64,000 nucleotides of DNA from an uncultured Collinsella sp. (GCA_900556415.1 USOU01000002.1:1-64000), one strand, 5' to 3'; shown: positions 18,968-27,778, counted from the stretch's first letter. Translations and numbers: made by a program. The notes: generated by a model from the letters alone, not told the origin.

Positions 18968-19000
18968 AAAAGGCCGACGATGCAAATACATCGCCGGCCT
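18968..19000 (-). terminator. Terminator after thiI
   Basis: Minus-strand AGGCCGGCGATG pairs with CATCGTCGGCCT (one mismatch) around a short loop and runs into TTTTGC. It lies 11 bp past the thiI stop. The rest of the 18797-19010 gap shows nothing else I can name apart from space for a comEA promoter. Confidence 0.75.
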
Positions 19001-19010
19001 ATGCAAGCAA

Positions 19011-20255
19011 TTACTCGTGATCTTGGTATATCTCACGCGGAGCGAGCTCCGAATGTTTGCGTTTTAAGGTCTTGGGGGCCTTATACGTGTTGCTGCCAAA
19101 ATCGATATACTCGGTCTGCTTGAGCAGGCGCTCGATCATCTCCTCGTGATCGAACAGCTCCCAGGCCTCATGCACGGCATCGAGCTTGGCATGCGTCTCG
19201 GGACGACGCGGCATAAAGAGCGTGCAGCAATCGGGCGCCGCCTCAGTCGAGATATCAAACGTTCCAATCTCCTGGGCACGCGCGATGATCTCCTGCTTAT
19301 CAGAACCAATGAGCGGACGGAACACGGGAATCTTCACGGCCTCGTTGACGGCCATGATGTTCTCGAGCGTCTGGGAGGCAACCTGACCAAGCGACTCACC
19401 CGTCACAATGGCCTTGGCGCCCTCGATATGCGCGATGCGCTCAGCAACCGAATACATAATGCGGCGATACATGATGACACGCAGGTTGCTGGGACAGGTC
19501 ACCGAAATCTCGCGCTGGCAATCACCAAACGGCACAACATACAGACGGCCGATCTGGACACCCGGCTCAAGGGCGCGAATGATGTCCTGCACCAGATACT
19601 CGCTGGTATCTGGCGTCTGCGGACGACCGGAAAAATGCACCGGCACGCACACGGCTCCGCGACGCGCGAGCATCCAGGTCGCCACCGGCGAGTCGATACC
19701 CGATGACAGCAGGGTCACAACCTTGCCAGCAGAGCCCACCGGCAGACCGCCCACACCGCGCTCGGAGCGCGCGTACACGTAAACGCTGCCCTGAACAACC
19801 AGCACGTGCACCATCGCATCGGGATCGTGCATCTGGACCCTTTTATCGGGGAACGCCTCGCACAGCACCTCGCCAACCTGTCGATTGATATCAATCGAGG
19901 TGAGTTCGTAATCGGTGTTAGAGCGCTTGGCATGTACCTTAAACGAGTCGAAGGGGCCAAACTCACGCAGCGCCTTTACAGCCGCCGCGCAATACTCCTG
20001 CGGGTCGCGATTGGTGTGATAGGCCAGGGACACACGAGCAACGCCGGGAACGGTGCGGATGACACGCGCCGCCTCGTCGGCCTGATGCTCGTTAAAGGTC
20101 ACGAGGATATAACCGGAAATTCGAGACACGGCGTTCACGGAAAAGGCGGCCAAAGCCGCCTTAATGTTATCCATGAGGATATGCTCAAAATGTGCGCGGT
20201 TCTTGCCCTTCAGTCCAACCTCGTGATAGTGGACCAGGCAGACGCGAGCCGCCAT
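19011..20255 (-). CDS. thiI: tRNA 4-thiouridine synthase ThiI
   Basis: ThiI adenylates U8 of tRNA for sulfur insertion. In some bacteria it also serves thiamine thiazole synthesis. An N-terminal ferredoxin-like plus THUMP region (about residues 1-165) precedes the PP-loop adenylation motif SSGIDSPVATWM near 184-195. At 414 residues it lacks the C-terminal rhodanese domain of the E. coli enzyme, as in many Gram-positives, so sulfur must come from elsewhere. It begins directly after the rpoZ stop. Confidence 0.93.
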   Translation of the reverse strand: MAARVCLVHYHEVGLKGKNRAHFEHILMDNIKAALAAFSVNAVSRISGYILVTFNEHQADEAARVIRTVPGVARVSLAYHTNRDPQEYCAAAVKALREFGPFDSFKVHAKRSNTDYELTSIDINRQVGEVLCEAFPDKRVQMHDPDAMVHVLVVQGSVYVYARSERGVGGLPVGSAGKVVTLLSSGIDSPVATWMLARRGAVCVPVHFSGRPQTPDTSEYLVQDIIRALEPGVQIGRLYVVPFGDCQREISVTCPSNLRVIMYRRIMYSVAERIAHIEGAKAIVTGESLGQVASQTLENIMAVNEAVKIPVFRPLIGSDKQEIIARAQEIGTFDISTEAAPDCCTLFMPRRPETHAKLDAVHEAWELFDHEEMIERLLKQTEYIDFGSNTYKAPKTLKRKHSELAPREIYQDHE

Positions 20256-20537
20256 TTAGGCTTCAGCAACCTTGTGGCCGAGTGCTTTCTCGTAACGGGC
20301 CTCGTCGTAGGAGATATCGCCGTCGACGATCTCGTCCATAGCCATCGAGATGGTATCGGCGCCGGAGAGCGCAATGGTGATGTCGTCGACATCCTGGACG
20401 GCGAGCACGCGGTTGTGCTGGCCACGCAACATGCTGTTAATGTCGCAGGCGCGCTTGGAGGCAAGCGAGGCAAGCAGGAAGCGGTTGTGATCGGTCTTCT
20501 CCAGAAGATCGTCAATGCAAGGCTTTACAACGGACAC
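20256..20537 (-). CDS. rpoZ: DNA-directed RNA polymerase subunit omega
   Basis: Omega helps assemble and stabilise the beta' subunit. The 93-residue product carries the family core with KTDHNRFLLASLASKRACDI and a C-terminal acidic part. Start is GTG with GAGG a few bases upstream. It lies 5 bp after gmk, giving the conserved mihF-gmk-rpoZ order found across actinobacteria. thiI follows without a gap. Confidence 0.92.
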   Translation of the reverse strand: MSVVKPCIDDLLEKTDHNRFLLASLASKRACDINSMLRGQHNRVLAVQDVDDITIALSGADTISMAMDEIVDGDISYDEARYEKALGHKVAEA

Positions 20538-20542
20538 GGACC

Positions 20543-21112
20543 TCAGATCCTTTCATGCATATCGAGAACGCGAACGAGCTCATCGGTCGCGCGGTCGAGA
20601 TCGTCATTCACCACGACGTCGTCGTAGCGGTCGGCAAGGGCAAGTTCATCGGCAGCGTTTGCCATACGCAGCTCGATCGTCTCGGGCGTCTCGGTACCAC
20701 GACCGACAAGACGCTCACGAAGCACCTCGAGCGAGGGCGGCTTGATAAAGATCAACACGGCCTCGGGGAAACGTTCCTTGACCTGCAGGGCACCCTGGAC
20801 ATCAATCTCCAAGATCAGAGACGAGCCAGAGGCGAGCTTGGATGTGACCTCGCTCACCAACGTCCCGTAGCAGTTGCCGTGGACCTCAGCCCACTCGACA
20901 AACTCACCGTTTGCCACGCGGCGGTCGAACTCCTCGCGCGTCAGGAAAAAGTAGTTGACGCCGTCGACCTCACCTTTGCGTGGTGCTCGCGTGGTAGCCG
21001 AAACCGTCAGGCCCAGGTTCGAGCGACGCTCGCGCACACGAGTGACGAGCGTGCCCTTGCCTGCACCTGACGGTCCAGAAATCACAAAGAGCTTGGAATC
21101 CTGAGCGCTCAC
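20543..21112 (-). CDS. gmk: Guanylate kinase
   Basis: Gmk phosphorylates GMP to GDP. The P-loop ISGPSGAGKGTL spans residues 11-22. SATTRAPRKGEVDGVNYFFL is the GMP-binding segment, and LEIDVQGALQVKE the following core motif. 189 residues is normal. It starts with GTG directly after the mihF stop TAA, so the two are probably translated together. Confidence 0.95.
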   Translation of the reverse strand: MSAQDSKLFVISGPSGAGKGTLVTRVRERRSNLGLTVSATTRAPRKGEVDGVNYFFLTREEFDRRVANGEFVEWAEVHGNCYGTLVSEVTSKLASGSSLILEIDVQGALQVKERFPEAVLIFIKPPSLEVLRERLVGRGTETPETIELRMANAADELALADRYDDVVVNDDLDRATDELVRVLDMHERI

Positions 21113-21421
21113 TTATTTGGTCAGCTGCTCGAGGAGCTGCTCGCGCTGACGGACACCGAGGCCCTGAACGCGACGGGTAGCGGAGATGCCGAGCTCCTCC
21201 ATAATCTTAGCGGCCTTGGCCTTGCCATAACCGGGAAGAGACTCGATGAGGGTGGAGACCTTCATACGGGAAGCGATGGGATCATCGGAGTTGAGCACGG
21301 ACTCGAGGGACTTCTCACCCTTCTTGATCTGCTCGCGAAGCTCAGCGCGGGCATGACGGGCGGCAGCGGCCTTCTCAAGAGCCTGCTTGCGCTGCTCGTC
21401 GGTAAGCTGAGGAAGTGCCAT
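21113..21421 (-). CDS. mihF: Actinobacterial-type integration host factor (mIHF)
   Basis: mIHF is a small DNA-binding nucleoid protein unrelated to proteobacterial IHF and essential in mycobacteria. The 102-residue product has an N-terminal helix rich in Glu, Lys and Ala, then the helix-two-turn-helix region with IESLPGYGKAKAAKIMEELG and a C-terminal GLGVRQREQLLEQL. The start ATG at 21421 has GGAGG five bases upstream. Adjacency to gmk is the family's hallmark context and is a strong actinobacterial marker. Confidence 0.93.
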   Translation of the reverse strand: MALPQLTDEQRKQALEKAAAARHARAELREQIKKGEKSLESVLNSDDPIASRMKVSTLIESLPGYGKAKAAKIMEELGISATRRVQGLGVRQREQLLEQLTK

Positions 21422-21464
21422 TCGAACCTCCAAATAATTGGTTTAACATTCATTCGATGTTGGC

Positions 21465-21470
21465 ATTTTA
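21465..21470 (-). promoter_or_regulatory. Possible extended -10 for mihF
   Basis: Minus-strand TGCTAAAAT, an extended -10-like sequence, lies 44 bp before the mihF start. No clear -35 is present at 16-18 bp. It would drive mihF-gmk-rpoZ-thiI. Confidence 0.35.
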
Positions 21471-21541
21471 GCACGTCAAACGTACAAAATGCTCAATTGC
21501 GGCTCCATAGGTTAGACGATACCTGCAAAAAGTGCAATATA

Positions 21542-21565
21542 TCGGGGGCAAAGATAAGCCCCCGA
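21542..21565 (-). terminator. Hairpin downstream of pyrF
   Basis: TCGGGGGC and GCCCCCGA form a perfect 8-bp stem with an 8-nt loop, followed on the minus strand by a T-rich but interrupted run. It is about 95 bp past the pyrF stop and is the best candidate for the end of the pyr operon. Confidence 0.5.
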
Positions 21566-21659
21566 ACCGCGATTCCACACAATAGATGGGAAAGTTTTCG
21601 CAGGCACGAGGGCTATTTTGTGCTAATGGCACTCAAAAGTGGTGACTTAAGGAAATCTT

Positions 21660-22376
21660 TTACGCGACGTTTTCGACCAGCTCGGCGACAATGGCGTCAA
21701 AAGCGGCAACCGGGTCGTCGGCACCGGTGATGGGACGTCCCACCACGATATGGCTCGCGCCACGCTCGATAGCCTGAGAAGGCGTGGCAACACGGGACTG
21801 ATCGCCCAGGGCCGCGCCCACGGGACGCACGCCCGGGGTCACGATGAGGGCATCGGGGCCCAGCAGCTCGCGCATATCGTGAGCCTCCATCGGAGAGCAC
21901 ACGATGCCATCGATGCCGTTGGCCTGAGCAAGCTTCGCCAGGCGGGCGGCCTCCTCGGCCACGGGCGACTCGACGCCAATCTCGGCCAGCGAATCCTGGT
22001 TCATGCTCGTGAGCACAGTAATGGCGACAAGCTTGGCACGGTCCTCGCGCGCCTCCTCGGCACCCTCGCGGCAGGCGGCGAGCATAGCGCCCGAACCCAG
22101 GCCGTGGACCGAAAGCAGGTCGGCACCGGCAAGCGAGGCCGAGCGGGCAGCGCCGCGCACCTGATGCGGAATGTCGTGGAACTTAAGATCGAGGAAGACC
22201 TTAAAACCAAGGTCCTTAAAGGTCTTAACGATCTGGGGACCCTCGGCGTAATAGAGCGTCATGCCCACTTTAAGCCAAGCGGCATGGCCCGAAAGCTCAT
22301 GGGCGAGCTCGAGCGCACGCTCACGGTCGCAGTCGAGGGCGACGATAACGCGGTCGCGGGCATCGTTTTCTAGCAT
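21660..22376 (-). CDS. pyrF: Orotidine 5'-phosphate decarboxylase
   Basis: PyrF makes UMP from OMP, the last de novo step. The catalytic Asp-Lys-Asp set lies in FLDLKFHDIPHQV (D63, K65, D68), with IVALDCD near the N-terminus and VTPGVRP later. 238 residues matches the short bacterial form. The ATG overlaps the pyrD stop by 7 bp, so it is coupled to pyrD as the last gene of the pyr operon. Confidence 0.96.
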   Translation of the reverse strand: MLENDARDRVIVALDCDRERALELAHELSGHAAWLKVGMTLYYAEGPQIVKTFKDLGFKVFLDLKFHDIPHQVRGAARSASLAGADLLSVHGLGSGAMLAACREGAEEAREDRAKLVAITVLTSMNQDSLAEIGVESPVAEEAARLAKLAQANGIDGIVCSPMEAHDMRELLGPDALIVTPGVRPVGAALGDQSRVATPSQAIERGASHIVVGRPITGADDPVAAFDAIVAELVENVA

Positions 22377-23278
22377 TCGAAAGCACCTACCAGCTCGTTG
22401 ATGTCCTTCACGCCCTGGGACTCCGCCCAGGCCTCGAGCTCGTGCGCGATCTTAAGCGAAGCACACGGATCGACGAAGTTGGCCATGCCGACCGACACGC
22501 AGGTAGCGCCAGCCAGGATAAACTCGGCCGCATCCTCGCCGGTCATGACGCCGCCGACACCGTTGATGGGGATGTCGACGGCCTGAGCAACCTCCCAGAC
22601 CATGCGCACGGCGATGTGGTGGCACAGCGGGCCCGAAAGGCCGCCCTTGGGCTTGGCTACGCGGGACTTACGGGTATGAACGTCGATAGCCATGCCCTGG
22701 ATGGAGTTAATGACCGAAAGGCCGTCAGCGCCGGCGGCCTCGAGAGCCTTGGCAATCTCGGCGACGTTAACCGGAGCCATCTTGACGAACAGCGGCTTAT
22801 CGGTCACCTTGCGGCAGGCGGCCATGACGGAAGAGGCGCCCTCGGGCGTAGAGCCCATGGCGGCACCGCCGGCGGCGATGTTGGGGCAGCTCACGTTGAT
22901 CTCGTAGCCGGCAGCCCAGGGGCATAGCTCGACATACATCTCGAGCGCGCGCACAAACTCGTCAACGGAGTGACCGGCAACCTGGCAAATGACCTGGCAA
23001 CCGTCCTTGGACAGCTGCTCAAGCCACGGGCCGGACTCACGGGCGAAGGCGGCGACACCGGGGTTCTGCAGGCCCACGGAGTTAATCATACCGCCAGGAA
23101 TCTCGGCCATGCGGGGCGCAGGGTTGCCCGGCCAGGGCTCGGCGGCACAGCCCTTGGTGGTAATGGCGCCCAGCTGGGAAACATCGAAGAAGTTCTGGAA
23201 CTGCCAACCGTAGCCGAAGGTACCGGCTGCGGTGTTGATGGGGTTCTGCATCTTGACGCCACCGAAATCGACGGCCAT
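22370..23278 (-). CDS. pyrD: Dihydroorotate dehydrogenase B, catalytic subunit
   Basis: This class 1B enzyme oxidises dihydroorotate with FMN and passes electrons through PyrK to NAD. The catalytic cysteine is C131 in INVSCPNIAAGG, typical of 1B rather than membrane class 2. The frame runs open to 23584, but that upstream part overlaps pyrK. The protein homology begins at MAVDFGGVKMQNPINTAAG, so the ATG at 23278 is used (302 residues). A GTG at 23284 is an alternative because no strong binding site precedes either. It pairs with pyrK 14 bp upstream. Confidence 0.93.
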   Translation of the reverse strand: MAVDFGGVKMQNPINTAAGTFGYGWQFQNFFDVSQLGAITTKGCAAEPWPGNPAPRMAEIPGGMINSVGLQNPGVAAFARESGPWLEQLSKDGCQVICQVAGHSVDEFVRALEMYVELCPWAAGYEINVSCPNIAAGGAAMGSTPEGASSVMAACRKVTDKPLFVKMAPVNVAEIAKALEAAGADGLSVINSIQGMAIDVHTRKSRVAKPKGGLSGPLCHHIAVRMVWEVAQAVDIPINGVGGVMTGEDAAEFILAGATCVSVGMANFVDPCASLKIAHELEAWAESQGVKDINELVGAFEC

Positions 23279-23292
23279 GTTCACGGTACCCA

Positions 23293-24084
23293 CTAGAAGA
23301 CCACCACCTTGGAAGCATCGAACACGGGGCCGCACATGCAGGCGCCCTTCATACCGTCGACCGTCTCGACGTTGCAGGTGTTGCAGGCGCCAAAGCCACA
23401 GCTCATCATACGCTCGAGCGACACTTCGCAGTACGCACCGGCCTCGGCGGCAGCGGCGGCGACTTTCTTCATCATGACGGCGGGGCCGCAGCTGGCGACG
23501 TAGTCGTAGCCGCCCTCGCCAAGCAGCTCGGCAGCAGGATCGGTGCAGAAACCGTGCGTGCCGAGCGAACCGTCGTCGGTGCACACGTTAACCGTATCGC
23601 ACAGCGCGCGAAACTCATCGACGCCCACGGCCTTGGAAGCGGTACCAAAGCCCAGACACACATCCACGTCAACACCCTGCTCGGCAAGCATACCGGCCAG
23701 GCACAGCACAGGAGGAACGCCAATGCCACCGGCGACGAGCAGGGCCTTCCTGGTGCCCTCGGGTACCATCCAGCCACGGCCACCGGGGCCCAACAGGTTA
23801 GAGGAGGAGCCAGGGCCCATCTGGGACAAACGACGGGTATCGTCGCCCACAACGACGTACCACAGCTCGACGGTGCCGGCCTCGGCGTCGGCGCGGTAGT
23901 AGCTCAGGGGCACGCGAAGCAGCGAGGACGCATCGCCAGGTACGGCGATGTTCACAAACTGACCGGGCTTGAGCGCACTTGCAAGCTTGGGGGCCGAGAT
24001 GACGAGCGAGAAGATGCCGTCGGCAATTTCCCGGTTCGAGACGACCTCGAAGTCGTGCATGCGTGCAGTGGAAGGTGTGGGCAT
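23293..24084 (-). CDS. pyrK: Dihydroorotate dehydrogenase B electron-transfer subunit
   Basis: PyrK carries FAD and a [2Fe-2S] cluster and links PyrD to NAD. The ferredoxin-reductase-like FAD and NAD domains include VAGGIGVPPVLCLA near residue 118. The C-terminal cluster cysteines are C230, C235, C238 and C250 (CGFGACNTC then CMCG). The ATG at 24084 has GGAG five bases upstream (264 residues). A GTG or ATG further up would add 12 residues. The gap to pyrC holds a hairpin. Confidence 0.93.
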   Translation of the reverse strand: MPTPSTARMHDFEVVSNREIADGIFSLVISAPKLASALKPGQFVNIAVPGDASSLLRVPLSYYRADAEAGTVELWYVVVGDDTRRLSQMGPGSSSNLLGPGGRGWMVPEGTRKALLVAGGIGVPPVLCLAGMLAEQGVDVDVCLGFGTASKAVGVDEFRALCDTVNVCTDDGSLGTHGFCTDPAAELLGEGGYDYVASCGPAVMMKKVAAAAAEAGAYCEVSLERMMSCGFGACNTCNVETVDGMKGACMCGPVFDASKVVVF

Positions 24085-24131
24085 AGACGCTCCAATCCCC
24101 CATGCGGTTGCATGGTCCAAACGAATAGAAA

Positions 24132-24156
24132 GCGCGGCACCGCAAGGGCGCCGCGC
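24132..24156 (-). terminator. Intra-operon hairpin between pyrC and pyrK
   Basis: On the minus strand GCGCGGCGCC pairs over 10 bp (one G-U) with GGTGCCGCGC around a 5-nt loop and continues TTTCTATT. It lies in the 92-bp pyrC-pyrK gap, the only sizeable gap inside the operon. It could be a partial terminator or an mRNA-stability element separating pyrRBC from pyrKDF. Confidence 0.5.
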
Positions 24157-24176
24157 ACAAAAGCGATAAGGCTATG

Positions 24177-25466
24177 CTAGCAGATGCAGCCGTCGGCAAG
24201 CGTCTGCTTACCGCCGACAAACACATCGGTGGCACGACCGGTGAGCGTGCGGCCGGCAAAACCGGAGTTCTCGGCGCGCGACTCGTAACCGTCCTCGCCA
24301 ACCGTCCAGGTTGCGGAGGGGTCGAACACGGTCAGGTCGGCAACGGAGCCCGCCTTGACCTGAACCTGATCAAGGCCCAGGATCTCACGCGGCTTGATGG
24401 CCATGAGCTCGACCATGCGAGCCATGCTCATCTTGCCCGTGTTGACCAGCTCGGTAAGCACAAGCGACAGCGAGGTCTCGAGGCCGATCATGCCAAAGGG
24501 CGCAAGCTCGAACTCACGGGCCTTCTCCCACGGGGTGTGGGGAGCGTGATCGGTGACGATAACGTCGACGGTACCGTCGATGACACCCTGACGGATGGCC
24601 TCGGCGTCCTCGTCGGTGCGCAGCGGTGGATTGACCTTGAGCGAGGTGTTGTAGGTCTCGTCCAGGTCGTTCTCGGTCAGGAACATGTGGTGCGGGGTGG
24701 CCTCACAGGTCACTTGGACACCGGCGGCCTTACCGGCACGCACGAGCTCCAGGCCGTGAGCGGTGGAGATGTGCTGGATGTGCAGCTTGGCACCGGTCAG
24801 CTTGGCGATCTCGATATCGCGGGCGATCTGGAGCTCCTCGCCGGCAGCCGGCCAGCCCTCGAGGGCCAGACGGGTCGAGACCTTGCCCTCGTTGATCTGA
24901 CCGTGACCGACCAGGTCCTCGTCCTGGCAATGGCTCATAAAGACCTTGCCGAACATCTTGCCGTAGTCCATGCAGCGACGGAGCATGCCCGCGCCCTGCA
25001 CGCCGCGACCGTCGTCGGTGAAGGCGACGGCGCCGTGGGCAACCATATCGCCCATCTCGGACATGGCCTCGCCCTTAAGACCGCGGGTCATGGCGCCCGA
25101 AGGATAGACGCGGCAGTGGCCGACCTCGGCAGCGCGGGACTTGACGAACTCCACGACGGTGCCGTTATCGGTGACGGGATCGGTGTTGGGCATGGCGCAC
25201 ACGCCGGTGAAGCCGCCCTTAGCAGCAGCGCGGGTGCCGCTCTCGATGTCCTCTTTGACCTCGTAGCCGGGCTCGCGCAGGTGCACGTGCATATCCACCA
25301 GGCCGGGGACGAGATACTTGCCGGAAAGGTCGCGGACCTCGGCTCCCTCGGCGGCGAGGTTCTCGCCGACCTCGGCGATCTTGTCACCGTCGATCAGGAC
25401 GTCGACGACACCGTCAAGCTCGACAGACGGATCGACGACATGGACATTCTTAAGAAGCAAGGCCAT
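24177..25466 (-). CDS. pyrC: Dihydroorotase
   Basis: PyrC cyclises carbamoyl-aspartate to dihydroorotate using a binuclear zinc site. The amidohydrolase signature DMHVHLREPG supplies H60 and H62. Later metal residues are in the QDEDL-containing and IVTDHAPH segments. 429 residues fits the class I, PyrB-associated type. The ATG at 25466 is preceded by GGAGGTGCCGATA. The start lies 17 bp inside the end of pyrB, showing coupling with aspartate transcarbamoylase. Confidence 0.95.
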   Translation of the reverse strand: MALLLKNVHVVDPSVELDGVVDVLIDGDKIAEVGENLAAEGAEVRDLSGKYLVPGLVDMHVHLREPGYEVKEDIESGTRAAAKGGFTGVCAMPNTDPVTDNGTVVEFVKSRAAEVGHCRVYPSGAMTRGLKGEAMSEMGDMVAHGAVAFTDDGRGVQGAGMLRRCMDYGKMFGKVFMSHCQDEDLVGHGQINEGKVSTRLALEGWPAAGEELQIARDIEIAKLTGAKLHIQHISTAHGLELVRAGKAAGVQVTCEATPHHMFLTENDLDETYNTSLKVNPPLRTDEDAEAIRQGVIDGTVDVIVTDHAPHTPWEKAREFELAPFGMIGLETSLSLVLTELVNTGKMSMARMVELMAIKPREILGLDQVQVKAGSVADLTVFDPSATWTVGEDGYESRAENSGFAGRTLTGRATDVFVGGKQTLADGCIC

Positions 25467-26394
25467 TATCGGCACCTCCAAGCAGCAGATACAGGATAGC
25501 CATACGCACGCAGATGCCGGCATAGACCTGCTCCAGGATGACGGAGCGTTGCGGGTGGTCGGCCATGTAGGAGTCGAACTCGACGCCGCGGTTGATGGGG
25601 CCCGGGTGGCAGATGATCGCATCGGGCTTCATGAGCTTCTCGCGGTCCTTGGTCAGACCGAAGAGCTTGTGATACTCACGAATCGTGGGGAACGGGGCAC
25701 CCTCGAGGCGCTCCTGCTGCACACGCAGCATGTAGACGACGTCCAGCTCGGGCAGGACGGAATCGAGGTCGCTCGTCACGTGGTCGCAGCCCAGGACCTC
25801 GGGTGCCGGAGGCAACAGCGTGCCGGGGGCGACGGCATAGGTCTCGCAGCCCATGATCTTAAGGGCGGGGATCAGCGAGCCGCAGACACGGGAGTGGGAG
25901 ATGTCGCCGACGACGGCGACCTTCAGACCGTGGAAGTCACCCTTGTGCTGCCAAATGGTGTACAGGTCCAGCAGGGCCTGCGTGGGGTGGTTGTGCTTGC
26001 CGTCGCCAGCGCAGATGACGCTCGCGGGCGAGTTCTGCGTGACGATGTAGGGCGCGCCGGCGTGCTTGTCGCGCACGACGATGCAGTCGATCTTATAGGC
26101 GTTGAGGGTCTCGACGGTGTCGACGAGGCTCTCGCCCTTGACCGTGGAGGTCGAGGAGCCGCCAAAGTTGAGGCTATCGGCCGAAAGGCGCTTCTCGGCG
26201 AGCTCGAAGGAGCTGCGGGTGCGCGTCGAGGGCTCATTGAACATGTTGACGATGGTCTTGCCCTTGAGCGTGGGGACCTTCTTGATCGCACGCTCGTTGA
26301 CCTCGGAGAACGCCTTGGCGGTCTCGAGGATGAGCTTGATGTCCTCTTCGGAGTACTCGGTAATGTCGATCAGGTGCTTATGGTTGAACGCCAC
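25450..26394 (-). CDS. pyrB: Aspartate carbamoyltransferase catalytic subunit
   Basis: PyrB joins carbamoyl phosphate and aspartate in the first committed pyrimidine step. The carbamoyl-phosphate loop is EPSTRTRSSFE (S56-R60 region), and HPTQALLDLYT and HPGPINRGVE are the substrate-binding segments. I use the GTG at 26394 because GGGAGG, inside the end of pyrR, lies 11 bases upstream. The GTG at 26406 would touch that binding site. No regulatory subunit pyrI is present, consistent with a PyrR-controlled operon. Confidence 0.94.
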   Translation of the reverse strand: MAFNHKHLIDITEYSEEDIKLILETAKAFSEVNERAIKKVPTLKGKTIVNMFNEPSTRTRSSFELAEKRLSADSLNFGGSSTSTVKGESLVDTVETLNAYKIDCIVVRDKHAGAPYIVTQNSPASVICAGDGKHNHPTQALLDLYTIWQHKGDFHGLKVAVVGDISHSRVCGSLIPALKIMGCETYAVAPGTLLPPAPEVLGCDHVTSDLDSVLPELDVVYMLRVQQERLEGAPFPTIREYHKLFGLTKDREKLMKPDAIICHPGPINRGVEFDSYMADHPQRSVILEQVYAGICVRMAILYLLLGGADNGLAS

Positions 26395-26398
26395 GGTA

Positions 26399-26995
<597 letters not shown>

Positions 26996-27022
26996 TCACA
27001 TGTCTTGACTGCTGACACAGTC

Positions 27023-27063
27023 AAAAAAAATAGATGCCCGACCGCTCAAAGCGGACCAGACAC
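27023..27063 (-). terminator. Leader terminator upstream of pyrR
   Basis: On the minus strand GTGTCTGG plus CCGCT pair with AGCGG plus TCGGGCAT (13 bp with G-U pairs and one bulged T) around a 3-nt loop. CTA and TTTTTTTT follow, 40 bp before pyrR. This is a transcription terminator inside the operon leader, that is an attenuator. Confidence 0.8.
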
Positions 27064-27120
27064 CCACAGGAAGGGCTGCTCTATGGCAGCTATGTAATTC
27101 CATGTGGGTATCTCGTACCC
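27059..27120 (-). promoter_or_regulatory. PyrR-type leader fold (antiterminator / binding hairpins)
   Basis: Minus-strand GATACCCACA (27103-27112) can pair with TGTGGGTGTC (27059-27068). Inside this is an arm TGGAA/TTCC and a 5-bp GCTGC/GCAGC stem closing the hexaloop CATAGA, one base from the PyrR loop consensus CNGNGA as I recall it. The outer pairing covers the 5' arm of the terminator. A small GGGTA/TACCC hairpin (about 27107-27119) competes for the other side. Which fold PyrR stabilises is not settled by sequence. Confidence 0.6.
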
Positions 27121-27435
27121 CTTTAATGGTCAAGGGATAGTGTAGCCAACCTCGAGCTTAATTGCGAGCATAAATACAGAGCAATCCGTAAACGGAGCCC
27201 AACGCTCAATAAACCTATATATATTTGTGGGACGAGCTTGAAAACCTTGTTGCGAGCTGGCATAATCCCCTCTGCTGCACGCAAATCGGATCTACGTCCA
27301 GGGCCGTGGCGTGGGCACTATCGCCAAAAGAGAAATATCTCTGTGTAGATTACGCACAGGGAGCTGCTTCTGTGCTATAGTTCAGGCTTGTTTGTTAACG
27401 CGACATGTTCGTTTGTCGCCCAAGGAGGGTCAGTT
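27121..27435. promoter_or_regulatory. Divergent pyrR/rpmB promoter region
   Basis: This 315-bp stretch holds no convincing gene. It must carry the pyr promoter (minus) and the rpmB promoter (plus). For rpmB, TATAGT at 27376-27381 is a good -10 without a matching -35. For the pyr leader, TTTTCA and TATATA 17 bp apart occur on the minus strand around 27210-27240, but neither is decisive. The middle is notably AT-rich (tatatatattt). Confidence 0.35.
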
Positions 27436-27624
27436 ATGTCCAAAGTTTGCGAAGTTTGCGGTAAGCACCCCGTTGCCGGTCGCTCCATCAGCCACTCTCA
27501 CCGCGTCACCAACCGTAAGTTCCGCCCCAACATCCAGCGCGTCTACGTTGTCGTCGACGGTCACCGTCGCAAGATGAACGTTTGCTCCACCTGCCTCAAG
27601 TCCGGCAAGGTTGCGCGCTCCTAA
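27436..27624 (+). CDS. rpmB: 50S ribosomal protein L28
   Basis: L28 is a late-assembling large-subunit protein. The 62-residue product has two CxxC pairs, C5-x2-C8 and C50-x2-C53, so it is the zinc-binding (C+) form. The core GRSISHSHRVTNRKFRPNIQ is typical. AGGAGGGT lies 7 bases before the ATG. The longer frame from 27388 adds residues out of family. It is monocistronic, with a terminator at 27693-27725, and divergent from the pyr operon. Confidence 0.96.
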   Translation: MSKVCEVCGKHPVAGRSISHSHRVTNRKFRPNIQRVYVVVDGHRRKMNVCSTCLKSGKVARS

Positions 27625-27692
27625 ATAAGGTCTTACCAACAAGGACCTCGGACTCTCCGGGTCAAAGACCTCGCGTTCATATAGAACTTACC

Positions 27693-27725
27693 AAAGGCGC
27701 CCTCCCCCACGGAGGGCGCCTTTTT
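27693..27725 (+). terminator. Terminator after rpmB
   Basis: AGGCGCCCTCC and GGAGGGCGCCT pair perfectly around CCCAC and are followed by TTTTT. It lies about 70 bp past the rpmB stop. Confidence 0.9.
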
Positions 27726-27728
27726 GCA

Positions 27729-27778
27729 CTCATTGGGGACAGTCTTACATGAGTGTTTTCACTCATTGGGGACAGACA
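27729..27778. repeat. Left 50-bp inverted repeat of transposase remnant
   Basis: The sequence holds two direct copies of CTCATTGGGGACAG separated by TTACATGAGTGTTTT. Its reverse complement recurs at 28372-28421 with 47 of 50 bases identical. It bounds the transposase remnant on the left, directly after the rpmB terminator. Confidence 0.85.

Noticed and set aside
27140-27435. tRNA or small ORF in the pyrR-rpmB gap
   Set aside because: No cloverleaf, CCA end or coding frame with a binding site could be made out.
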